From Schaalia cardiffensis (lineage in GTDB: Bacteria > Actinomycetota > Actinomycetes > Actinomycetales > Actinomycetaceae), in contig NZ_JAEKIA010000004.1 of NCBI RefSeq assembly GCF_016405145.1, positions 1 through 64,000 of the forward strand: a stretch of 64,000 nt of DNA, in the 5' to 3' direction. Positions 7,981 to 16,200 of the stretch are shown here, piece by piece. How positions within the stretch are numbered: the first letter of the stretch is position 1; each line of letters opens with the position of its first letter. Made by a program: the position numbers and the translations under genes. The notes under the pieces are model-generated. The model had not been told where the DNA came from, made no database searches, and saw only the letters and a program-made list of their open reading frames with translations.

Positions 7981-8657
7981 CGCGCACCGGGAAAACCGGC
8001 GAGCGCGCACTTCATCGCGTCATTGTTGCACTTTGGGTGTGAGTGTTGCGTCGAAGAGGGACGAAGCTCCTGACCATGCGGGATTTCAGTGAGAAGCTCG
8101 TGCCCATGCGTGGCTCTACTAATCGTCGAGGACGTTCTTGCGCAGAGCGTTGCACCAGACCCGGGGGTGCTGCGTCGAAGAGGGATGAGGCTCCTGACCT
8201 TGTGGGATTCCACTAATCGTCGAAGACGTTTTTGCGCAGAGCGTTGCACTGAACTTGCGCGGAGCGTTGCACTGAAAAGGTCGAAGGCCGTGAGGAGTCT
8301 TGTGAAGAATCAGGTGCGTGTGAGGCGAGGTGAGGTGCTTCTCGAGCCTCAAGGGAGAATAGCCAGGGGAATGGCTGAAAAGTTGGGGCACCGAGCCGAA
8401 AGCGCCTGTCGGCGCGAAGGCCGCTCGTAGCGGCGAAGTGTGGAGCCCGGGGCTTAACGACTCGGTGCGCGCACAAGCATACGCGTTCACACTCAATCGT
8501 GGGTCGTGGAGAACGTGGATCACCCCACGTGGGCGTTCTTGTTCAGGTGGATCCGCTCAGGAGGCCGTGTCGAGCGCCTCGGCACATGAGTGTTGAATAC
8601 CGCTCCTTTGCCCGATGGAAACCTCAGCGCGAGGAATGAGGGCATCCGCATGAGACG
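7981..8657. other. Intergenic region carrying a degenerate direct repeat
   Basis: No convincing gene in about 680 bp. The main structure is the long direct repeat at 8047-8251. The rest (8280-8657) is GC-rich without repeats I can define, and presumably holds the promoter of the membrane protein starting at 8658. Several short frames cross it on both strands, but none shows protein-like composition. Confidence 0.5.
8047..8251. repeat. Imperfect direct repeat of about 80-110 bp
   Basis: The block starting TGCGTCGAAGAGGGA at 8047 recurs from 8171. Shared segments include GCTCCTGACC, then ACTAATCGTCGA(G/A)GACGTT and TTGCGCAGAGCGTTGCAC. The first copy is about 28 bp longer because of an insertion. 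A further partial copy, GCGCGGAGCGTTGCACTG, follows at about 8257. The pattern is of repeated segmental duplication; no coding role was found. Confidence 0.75.
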
Positions 8658-10208
8658 ATGAAGGACATGGATACCCGCTCGGATTCTTCGGCTAAGAGCC
8701 CGTTCCCCTCGCGTGCTCAGATGACGAGGGCGAGGCTGGCTGCCGAGGCTGAGGCGTCGATCGATAAGGCGCGCTCCACGACGCACGATGCTCCGCGTAG
8801 CGCTGAAAGCGCTGCTTTGCTCAACGCTGAAGGCAGCGCACCGCTCGAGGCTGAGCGCGCCATTGCGCAGGACACTCAGAGCACTCCGCAGCACACCAGC
8901 GAGAACGCCGAACGGCTCGCCAGTGGGACCGCCGCAGGGGTCAACAGTGAGGGCATCGCAGGGCTCAACAGCGAGAATGCCGCAGGGCTCAACACTGAGA
9001 GCACCGCAGGGCTCACCAGCGAGAATGGATCTCCTCTCGGCGCGCAGAGCACTGCTCCGCACAGCCTTGAGGGCGCCGTTGCGCCTTGGAAGAGTCGGAA
9101 GGATGAAAGCCTCTCCGGCGAGAGCACACCCGCTCTTCACTCGCGATCCGCTCCTCACCTTCGATCCGCTCTTCACACTCGATCCGCTCCTCATAGGCGA
9201 TCCACTCCAATCGAGGGCTTCACGAGCGCGAGCATGCCGATCGACTCGGGAATGCGAGTATCGGCCCTCAGCGTGCTCCTTTTCTCCGCGCTCACAATTG
9301 CAGCCTGGGCTTTGCCCGGCGCAGCCTGGAGCTTTTCTCCAGTGATCGTTGTCGCGGGCCTCGCCCTCGCCCTGGGATGGAATGCTCTGACCGGTATTGA
9401 ACTGCCTGTGCCGACTATCGGGGTTCTCGCTCTCTCAGCCCTCTTCGTTCCCCTGATGGTCGCCTATACGCACAATCTCGGTTCGGTTGTCCCAGTGGCG
9501 GGAGTCGCTTCAAGTCTCCTCATCGCGGCGACGGTGATGTCCTTGCCGGCTCCACGGGACCGTTCACGTGAAGAACGAGCAGGCGATCCCCCACAAGGAA
9601 ATCCCCCACAGGGAAGGGGAACAAGGCCCGCGCGCTCAGTTGCCCCTCCGGCTTCGACGATTCACGAGGACGACAACCTTCAACCCCCCAGACGCGCGAC
9701 TCCTGTTGACTCCTCAATGCCGAACTACTTGGTCCTTTCTCATGCGATCGCCGCTCAGGCGCTCATCATGAGCGGCACTGCGTGGGTAGCGCTCGACGCT
9801 TTGAACCAATGGGAGATCATCATTCCAATTGCGGCGATCATTATTGCGGCCGTCGTCTGGGGTGACCAGATCGGTTCGAGCTACCGTTCTCAGTCCCTTG
9901 GGGCCCTGGGGACCGGAGTGCTCGCAGGAGTCATTGCTGCGAGCGCTTTCTGGGGTGTTGGAATGATGACCTCCGTCACTCCGATCGTTTTGCCGGGAGT
10001 CACCCACGTTTTCGGCCGCCTGTCTGCAGTCCTTCTCCTCGGAGGCATCGCGGGGCTGTCGGTGGCGCTTTCCGTGATCGTTCTCGATGGGCTCCTCGGC
10101 GATCACATCATGCGAAGCCCACCCCTGGGTGCTCTGGCCAGAGGAGCGGCGAAGTTCTTGGTTGCCGCTACTCCGATCTACGCGATCGTCCGCATTGGGG
10201 GAATCTGA
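8658..10208 (+). CDS. Multi-pass membrane protein with repetitive N-terminal region
   Basis: A 516-residue unknown protein. Residues 1-190 are hydrophilic and repetitive: near-copies of LNSENAAG (about residues 93-118) and of HLRSALHTRSAP (about 157-175), likely disordered. The remainder is membrane: about four segments between residues 197 and 298, a charged Pro/Arg-rich loop (about 299-352), then about five more segments to the C terminus (IYAIVRIGGI). ATG 8658 and ATG 8667 are both possible; GAAGGA lies just before 8667. I recognise no family. A hairpin follows the stop. Confidence 0.75.
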   Translation: MKDMDTRSDSSAKSPFPSRAQMTRARLAAEAEASIDKARSTTHDAPRSAESAALLNAEGSAPLEAERAIAQDTQSTPQHTSENAERLASGTAAGVNSEGIAGLNSENAAGLNTESTAGLTSENGSPLGAQSTAPHSLEGAVAPWKSRKDESLSGESTPALHSRSAPHLRSALHTRSAPHRRSTPIEGFTSASMPIDSGMRVSALSVLLFSALTIAAWALPGAAWSFSPVIVVAGLALALGWNALTGIELPVPTIGVLALSALFVPLMVAYTHNLGSVVPVAGVASSLLIAATVMSLPAPRDRSREERAGDPPQGNPPQGRGTRPARSVAPPASTIHEDDNLQPPRRATPVDSSMPNYLVLSHAIAAQALIMSGTAWVALDALNQWEIIIPIAAIIIAAVVWGDQIGSSYRSQSLGALGTGVLAGVIAASAFWGVGMMTSVTPIVLPGVTHVFGRLSAVLLLGGIAGLSVALSVIVLDGLLGDHIMRSPPLGALARGAAKFLVAATPIYAIVRIGGI

Positions 10209-10212
10209 GTCG

Positions 10213-10234
10213 GAGCCCTGCCCCGGGGCTCTTT
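10213..10234 (+). terminator. Hairpin after the membrane-protein gene
   Basis: GAGCCC (10213-10218) pairs with GGGCTC (10226-10231), and TTT follows, 5 bp after the stop codon. The short U run makes it moderate. Confidence 0.45.
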
Positions 10235-10243
10235 CCCCATCCC

Positions 10244-10341
10244 TGGGCCATCACGCGCTGGGCCATCACGCGCTGGGCCATCACGCGCCGGGCCATCACG
10301 CACTGGGCGAGCACCCACTGGGCCGTCACGCACCGGGCGAT
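10244..10341. repeat. 15-bp minisatellite, about 6.5 copies
   Basis: TGGGCCATCACGCGC repeats with a strict 15-bp period: the first copies are near-identical, later ones drift (GGGCGAGCACCCACT, GGGCCGTCACGCACC, GGGCGATCGTGAGCC). It lies in the 309-bp gap between two genes, and no gene was found there. Fifteen bases keep reading frame, and the ORFs through it are repeat artefacts. Confidence 0.95.
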
Positions 10342-10504
10342 CGTGAGCCCTCGAATGCGTCGGCACATTGCTGCATCAGCATATTGCCAGGTATCGATGC
10401 TCTGTTCGCAGAGCGTGACATTTCCCCAAGCTCATCCCTTCACCGTACGTGTTCAGCGCGTATCAGGATCGGCCTGCAAGATCGCAGCAGGCACGCTCAG
10501 GCCC

Positions 10505-10510
10505 TACCCT
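10505..10510 (+). promoter_or_regulatory. Possible -10 box for a leaderless message
   Basis: TACCCT ends 7 nt before the ATG at 10518, and no Shine-Dalgarno is present. This is the arrangement of leaderless genes in actinobacteria, where TANNNT sits directly before the start. No -35 match was seen. Confidence 0.4.
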
Positions 10511-10517
10511 TGTGCTC

Positions 10518-11168
10518 ATGATGGTCATTCCCGCGGATCTTCCCGCTTCTCTCGCCCCCCTCGCTTGGATGCTCGGAACCTGGAAGGGCTGGGGCATGCA
10601 CTCCGGCTTCGACGAGGCCGAGGACTTCGCCGTCATCGAAGAGATCACGGGAAAGATCAGCGGAGAGCAGATGCTCCTCACGACCTCGATCTACCGTGGC
10701 GTGCCGAAAGCGGACGCTCAGATCGACCCTGTGTGGGATGCGGCCACAGGATTGGCGAATATTGCCCGCGGGGACTTGATCTTTGAAGAGTCGATGTACG
10801 TGTCCGTCCTTCCTGGTTCGGGAATCCTCCCCAAGCCGGGCGAGTATGTGCCTCGTGAGTTCACTGCGACCTCGGCGACGACGAACGCTCTTGGTGTCTT
10901 GTGGGCCGGAGTAGGTGTGGGTCCTCGCGTCCAAATGGTCTCGGATGCGATTGCACGCGCAGCGGGAGCTCAAGAGGTCGAGCATCTCGGGCGAATGTAC
11001 GGTCTGGTCGCCGGTGAACTCATGTGGACTCAGGAACGCACACTCGCTTCCTCAGAGGCCGAGGTCGAGATGTCCGGCCGACTCATGCGCGTCGCCCAGG
11101 CGACGACCAAATCCGGTGAGACAGTCGAGGGGATCGACACCGAGGCCGAGGGCGGGCTCGGTGAGTGA
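10518..11168 (+). CDS. FABP-family / nitrobindin-like protein
   Basis: A 216-residue protein of the actinobacterial FABP family (DUF1794, nitrobindin-like beta barrel). The N-terminal GTWKGWGMH (about residues 20-28) is the family's G-x-W-x-G-x-G signature, and the C-terminal HLGRMYGLVAGELMW region fits the last strands. Nitrobindins bind heme in a 10-stranded barrel and some isomerise peroxynitrite; whether this member keeps the heme ligand is unproven. ATG 10518 (or 10521) appears leaderless. The next gene overlaps by 4 bp, and the order FABP-ygfZ-dtd recurs in actinobacteria as I recall it, implying co-expression. Confidence 0.85.
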   Translation: MMVIPADLPASLAPLAWMLGTWKGWGMHSGFDEAEDFAVIEEITGKISGEQMLLTTSIYRGVPKADAQIDPVWDAATGLANIARGDLIFEESMYVSVLPGSGILPKPGEYVPREFTATSATTNALGVLWAGVGVGPRVQMVSDAIARAAGAQEVEHLGRMYGLVAGELMWTQERTLASSEAEVEMSGRLMRVAQATTKSGETVEGIDTEAEGGLGE

Positions 11169-12520
11169 AAGTGAGTGACACCGTCCCCGAGAAGTCTTTG
11201 AGCCCGGATCCTTCGGCCCTCAACTCCGAAGCATTGACGGACCCTGCGGCTGAGTGTCTTGAAGCGACAGCCCCCGCGCCCACAGACCGAGTAAACGCAG
11301 AGCCTCAATCCTCAAACCCCGCGCCCGCCGCACCTTCGGATGAGTGGCGTTCCCCGATGACGCGCCTGCCCGGCGCAGTCCTCAGCTGCGAATTCACCGA
11401 TTCCCCACGCCCCGCCCCCTCCTCTCCCATCGCCCTGCACTACTCGGACCCCTCGGGCGAACAATGGGCCCTCGAAGAGGGACGCGGCCTCGTGGACCGC
11501 GCAGACCTCGGAGTCATCGCTGTTTGCGGCACAGACCGTCACAGCTGGCTCACCTCCATCACCTCCCAGATCATCACCGGCATGGGGCCAGGCGATTCGA
11601 AAGAACTCCTCGTCCTCGACCCCCAAGGGCATATCGAGCACGCGGCCGCAGTCATGGACGACGGGGAAACGACCTGGCTCATCTGCGAGGGCCACGACAC
11701 CGAGGGCCTCGCCGCATTCCTCGACTCCATGCGCTTCGCTTTGCGAGTCGAGGTGAGAATCTGTGGCGACCACACGCTCTTCGCGAGCGCGGGCAGTGAC
11801 ACGGACACGGCCCAGGGCCTGCCCGGCCTCCTCCTGAGCTGGGCTGACCCCTGGCCCGGGACTGTTAAAGGGGGTACCGAATACTTCCAAGGCCCCCACC
11901 CTGGCTTGCGTTCGAGAATGCGCCTCCACCTTGTCGCCCGTGAGAAGGCCGAAGAATTCACGAGGGCATGGTTCGGCGCAGACCCGAATCGCCGCCCATC
12001 GGGAATGCTCGCCTGGGAGGCGATGCGCATCGCCTCGTGGCGTCCTCGTCTCGGATGGGAAACCGACGCCCGTTCCATCCCTGCTGAACTCGATTGGCTG
12101 CGAACCGCCGTCCACACGAACAAGGGCTGCTACCGAGGCCAAGAGTCCATCGCTCGCGTCATCAACCTCGGACGCCCACCGCGAAGGCTCGTCTTCCTCC
12201 AACTCGACGGCTCCAGGGGGGACCTGCCCGACGAGGGAACACGCATTGAATGGCGGGGCCGCGTCGTCGGTGTCATCACCTCAGTGGCCCGCCACGCGGA
12301 AATGGGGCCGATCGCCCTCGCCCTCCTCGCTCGCAATGTGCCCGCCGACATCGTCTTCGACCTCGATGGGATCGCCGCCGCGCAAGAACTCATCGTCCCC
12401 ATTGACGGCAAGTCCGCGATCTCCCCGAAGCAACGGCCCGGAGCAGAACTCGCCAACCCGCAGCTGCGTCGCCACGACGTGTCCCCGATCGGCGGCCTGG
12501 GTGCTTTGGGGGCCCGCTGA
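11165..12520 (+). CDS. ygfZ: YgfZ/CAF17-like folate-binding protein
   Basis: A 451-residue member of the YgfZ/GcvT-related family, which supports assembly or repair of certain 4Fe-4S proteins in a folate-dependent way. The diagnostic motif KGCYRGQE is at residues 320-327. The GTG at 11165 forms a GTGA overlap with the upstream stop, so translation is probably coupled. The first ~60 residues are a Pro/Ala-rich extension not found in most homologues; a later ATG near 11357 is an alternative start. The stop overlaps the dtd start (TGATG). Confidence 0.9.
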   Translation: MKVSDTVPEKSLSPDPSALNSEALTDPAAECLEATAPAPTDRVNAEPQSSNPAPAAPSDEWRSPMTRLPGAVLSCEFTDSPRPAPSSPIALHYSDPSGEQWALEEGRGLVDRADLGVIAVCGTDRHSWLTSITSQIITGMGPGDSKELLVLDPQGHIEHAAAVMDDGETTWLICEGHDTEGLAAFLDSMRFALRVEVRICGDHTLFASAGSDTDTAQGLPGLLLSWADPWPGTVKGGTEYFQGPHPGLRSRMRLHLVAREKAEEFTRAWFGADPNRRPSGMLAWEAMRIASWRPRLGWETDARSIPAELDWLRTAVHTNKGCYRGQESIARVINLGRPPRRLVFLQLDGSRGDLPDEGTRIEWRGRVVGVITSVARHAEMGPIALALLARNVPADIVFDLDGIAAAQELIVPIDGKSAISPKQRPGAELANPQLRRHDVSPIGGLGALGAR

Positions 12521-12945
12521 TGCGCGCCGTCATCCAAAGGGTCGCCCGAGCCAGCGTCGACGTTGAAGGCACAACCGTCGGAGAGATCACAGGGCCGGGA
12601 CTCATGGTGCTCCTCGGAGTCGCCCGAGGCGACGGCTGCGAACAAGTCGCGACCCTTGCGCGCAAGATCGCCGAATTACGCATTCTCGAGGGCGAGCGTT
12701 CTGTCACGGAAGTCGGCGCTCCCGTCCTCGTCGTCAGCCAGTTCACCCTGTATGGCGATACAAGGAAAGGGCGGCGGCCCTCCTGGTCGAAAGCAGCTCC
12801 TTCTGAGCAGGCCGAACCCCTCGTCAACGCGCTCGTGGAGGATCTGCGCGCTCGCGGTCTTCATGTGGAGACCGGGGTTTTCGGCGCGATGATGGAAGTG
12901 TCGCTCGTCAATTCGGGGCCCTTCACCGTTCTTGTTGAAGCTTGA
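12520..12945 (+). CDS. dtd: D-aminoacyl-tRNA deacylase
   Basis: A 141-residue DTD enzyme that hydrolyses D-amino acids (and mis-attached glycine) from tRNA in the cytosol. The two active-site motifs are present: SQFTLYGD (residues 73-80) and NSGPFT (131-136), whose Gly-Pro pair forms the cross-subunit chiral selector; the common form is NSGPVT. Length is normal. ATG 12520 overlaps the ygfZ stop codon by one base, so the gene is translationally coupled. Confidence 0.96.
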   Translation: MRAVIQRVARASVDVEGTTVGEITGPGLMVLLGVARGDGCEQVATLARKIAELRILEGERSVTEVGAPVLVVSQFTLYGDTRKGRRPSWSKAAPSEQAEPLVNALVEDLRARGLHVETGVFGAMMEVSLVNSGPFTVLVEA

Positions 12946-13231
12946 GGGGTGAAAACGGGGCCCGGGTAGAGACCAGAAGTGAGTGGGGACGGGAACTGAG
13001 CGGCGGCAAGAAAGGAGTGAGCGTAGGAAACGAGCCACAGCAGGAAGTGCTCGATAGCTGGAAACGAGCGGTGGCAGGAAATGAATAGCCGCAGGAAGGG
13101 GGCTGTGGCTGGACATGAGCGGTGGTAGGAGGCGAGCGGCCAGCGAGGCTGCCCCCTGTCAACGTCACTCGGGCAAAGCATGCCACAATGCATGGGGATC
13201 GCTGTTCATCGGAAGAAGACCTGAGGTATTG
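12946..13231. repeat. Purine-rich degenerate ~16-18 bp repeats
   Basis: The 286-bp gap between dtd and the giant surface protein gene contains about eight decayed copies of GAGCGGTGGCAGGAAA, including GAGCGGCGGCAAGAAA, GAGCCACAGCAGGAAG, GAGCGGTGGCAGGAAA and GAGCGGTGGTAGGAGG, between about 12990 and 13140. No gene is supported. The cluster promoter presumably lies between 13140 and 13220; TGAGG near 13222 is the likely ribosome-binding site of the next gene. Confidence 0.7.
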
Positions 13232-16200
13232 ATGACTTCCCGTGCCGCTTCGCGTCATGCTGCTTCGCGCTCTCGTCGAAGCCTGCTCCAGCGGACCCCA
13301 GCGATCATCGTCATCGTCTTCTCAATGGTGATATCACTCCTCGCGGTCCTCTCCCGAGGCATCGAAACCACTGAAGTCAACGTGGACGACGGCGGCATCT
13401 GGGTGACCAACGAGTCGAAACTCATGGTCGGTCATATGAACTATGACGCTCGAATCCTCGACGCTGCTTTTTTGACGCAATCGACAGATTTCGACATCGG
13501 CCAAGCCGAAGACACCGTCACCTTCTCCGACTTCACCTCCCGATCCATCGCACCGGTCGACGTGTCGAGTGTTGCCCTGGGGGCTGCGACTTCGCTGCCT
13601 GAAAGCGCTGTCGCCATGCAAGGCGGCCCAGCCATTGGCGTCATCGACCCCACTGAAGGAAACGTGTGGCTCTCCGATGCCACAGCCCCCTCCTCGATCG
13701 CCTACACCCAAGAAACAGCGCTGAAGAGCGGATTAGAAGATGGGGCCATCGCAACTTCCATCAATGGGACGGTCTACGCTCTTTCTGCCGTCGCAGGTGA
13801 ACTCTTCACCGCTCAACGCACCGGTGCCGTCATCGAGACTCATCAGACCCCAGTCCCCGGACTGTCCCACACAGCCGAACTCAGCCTGACAGTCGTCGGA
13901 GAACGCGCTGTCGGCCTCGACTCGGCGAGCAACACCCTTATCCTGCCCAATGGTGAACTGTACGACCTCACCGCCGAGGGGATCTCCCAGGGGGTCGTCC
14001 TCCAACAGCCGGGCCCGGCCTCGGACGATGTTCTCCTGGCAACGACAAGCGGGCTTTTCGCAGTGCCCCTCAAAGGCGGTCATGCGAAAGTCCTTGGTAC
14101 CTCTCCTAATGAGCTGACAGGCCAGGCAGCTGCTCCGGTTCGTCACAACCGCTGCGCCTACGCGGCCTGGGCGGTGTCGGGAGCCTACCTGCGGGTCTGT
14201 GACGATGCCGCGATGAATGAATCAAGCATCGTTGAGACTCTCCAAGGGGCCGGGGAGATTGTCTTCCGCACGAACCGTACTCGGATCGTCCTCAACGACA
14301 TCGGCAATGGTTCTGTTTGGCTCCCCGACGAGAACATGGTGTTGATGAGCGACTGGGACCAAGTCGAGAAGGAACTCATCAAGAACAAGACCCAGGAAGA
14401 GACTCCCGAGCTCAGTGAGGAGATCGCCGACCCTGAGAGGCAGGAGAAGAACACTCCTCCTGAAGCGGTCGACGACGAGTTCGGCATCCGTCCGGGGCGT
14501 TCGACCACCTTGCCGGTGTTGAACAACGACTCGGATGCTGACGGCGACGTCTTAACGGCGAGGGCCCTTGAAGCCGCCGACTTCGGTCGGGTCGTGTCAA
14601 CCCGAGGTGGTCGCGCCCTGCAGATCACGGACGTGGATGAACAACAGACGGGCACAACCTCTTTCGTGTACGAGGCGACGGATGGGGAGGCCGCCGACAC
14701 GGCGACTGTGACGGTGTCAGTGCATCCCTGGTCCGTCAATGAAGGGCCCCAACAAGTCCGCAATCCTCTCATCAAGATCGGAGCTGAAGCTCAGATCGAA
14801 TACAACGTTCTCTCCGATTGGATTGACCCCGATGGCGACCAGATCTACCTCGCCGGAGCGCTCGCCTCTGAAGGCCTGTCCGTGCAGTTCTCAGAAGACG
14901 GGACTGTGTCGATCAAAGAACTCGGAGCAGGCCCCGGCATGAAGACCATCGGGATCGAAGTCTCTGATGGGCGTGAAACCACCAGCGGAGTCCTCACACT
15001 CAACGTGCAAGAGGCCGGCAATCTCGCTCCCACTGCCAACGCGGACTTCTACGTCGCACGAGTCGGAGAGCCCCTCGTCCTCGATCCGATCAGCAACGAC
15101 ACCGACCCCAATGGGGACGCACTGTCCCTGGTCGCGGTATCTATCGCACCTGTGACGACGACTCTGGTTCCGGATCTGAACTTGGGGACCATCACCTTCA
15201 CCGGCACCGCCCCGGGCTCGTACCAGTTCACGTACACGGTGACCGATGGGCCATCAACAGCCCTGGGCGTCATCCGAGTCGATGTCGTTGACGCCGAGGA
15301 GAAGGCCACCCCCATCGCTGAAGATGATCTGGCGGTCTTGCCCGCAGGAGGTTCGACCCTGGTTGCGCCTTTGGCGAATGACACGGATCCGGCTGGCGGG
15401 GTCCTCGTCGTTCAGAGCGTTGAGGTCGATGAATCCCTTGGATTGCAGGTCACTCTCATCGACCGACATATTTTGCGCATCACTGCGCCTTCGGGCCTGG
15501 AGGATTCAGTCGCCTTCACATACACCGTTTCCAATGGTCAGGACACGGCGCGCGCGCAGGTGACAGTCGTTCCTACGAGATCCAGGGACGTGAATGAAGC
15601 GCCCGAAGTCAATCCTGATAGTGCGAAAGTACGTGTGGGAGACCTCGGCTCCGTAGCGGTCTTGGCGAATGACCGTTCGCCCGCGGGCCTGACGATGACC
15701 CTACTGACAACGCTTGAGGACACCACGAACAGGCCGGAAGTCGGTTCAGCTTTCGTCACGGGTGATCTTGTTCGTTTCGAAGCGGGAGACACCCCGGGGA
15801 TTGTCACTGTGACCTACACGGTGCGCGACTCTGCGGGCAATGAGGCCTCCTCAACCGTCACTTTTGAAGTGATCGCGGATTCTCAGACGAACTCTGCGCC
15901 CCAGCCCAAAGCACTGACCGCGTGGGCGGTCACATCCGAAATGACGAGGATCCCCGTGCCCCTCAATGGCATTGACCCGGATGGGGATTCCGTGGCCCTG
16001 GTCGGAATCGAACAGTCGCCGACGAAAGGCACTGTCGAGTTGGGAACGAGTTGGCTCGAATACACGCCCTCCAAGGGGGCGAAGGGCACTGACGTTTTCA
16101 CCTACATCGTTGAGGATCGTAAGGGTAAACAGGCAACGGCCCGTGTTCGCGTGGGGATCGCCCCTCCTGCGACTCGGAACCAAGAGCCGATCGCCGTCGA

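Noticed and set aside
10244-10341. 15-bp repeats considered as a second CRISPR array
   Set aside because: The period is only 15 bp with no spacers; it is a minisatellite.
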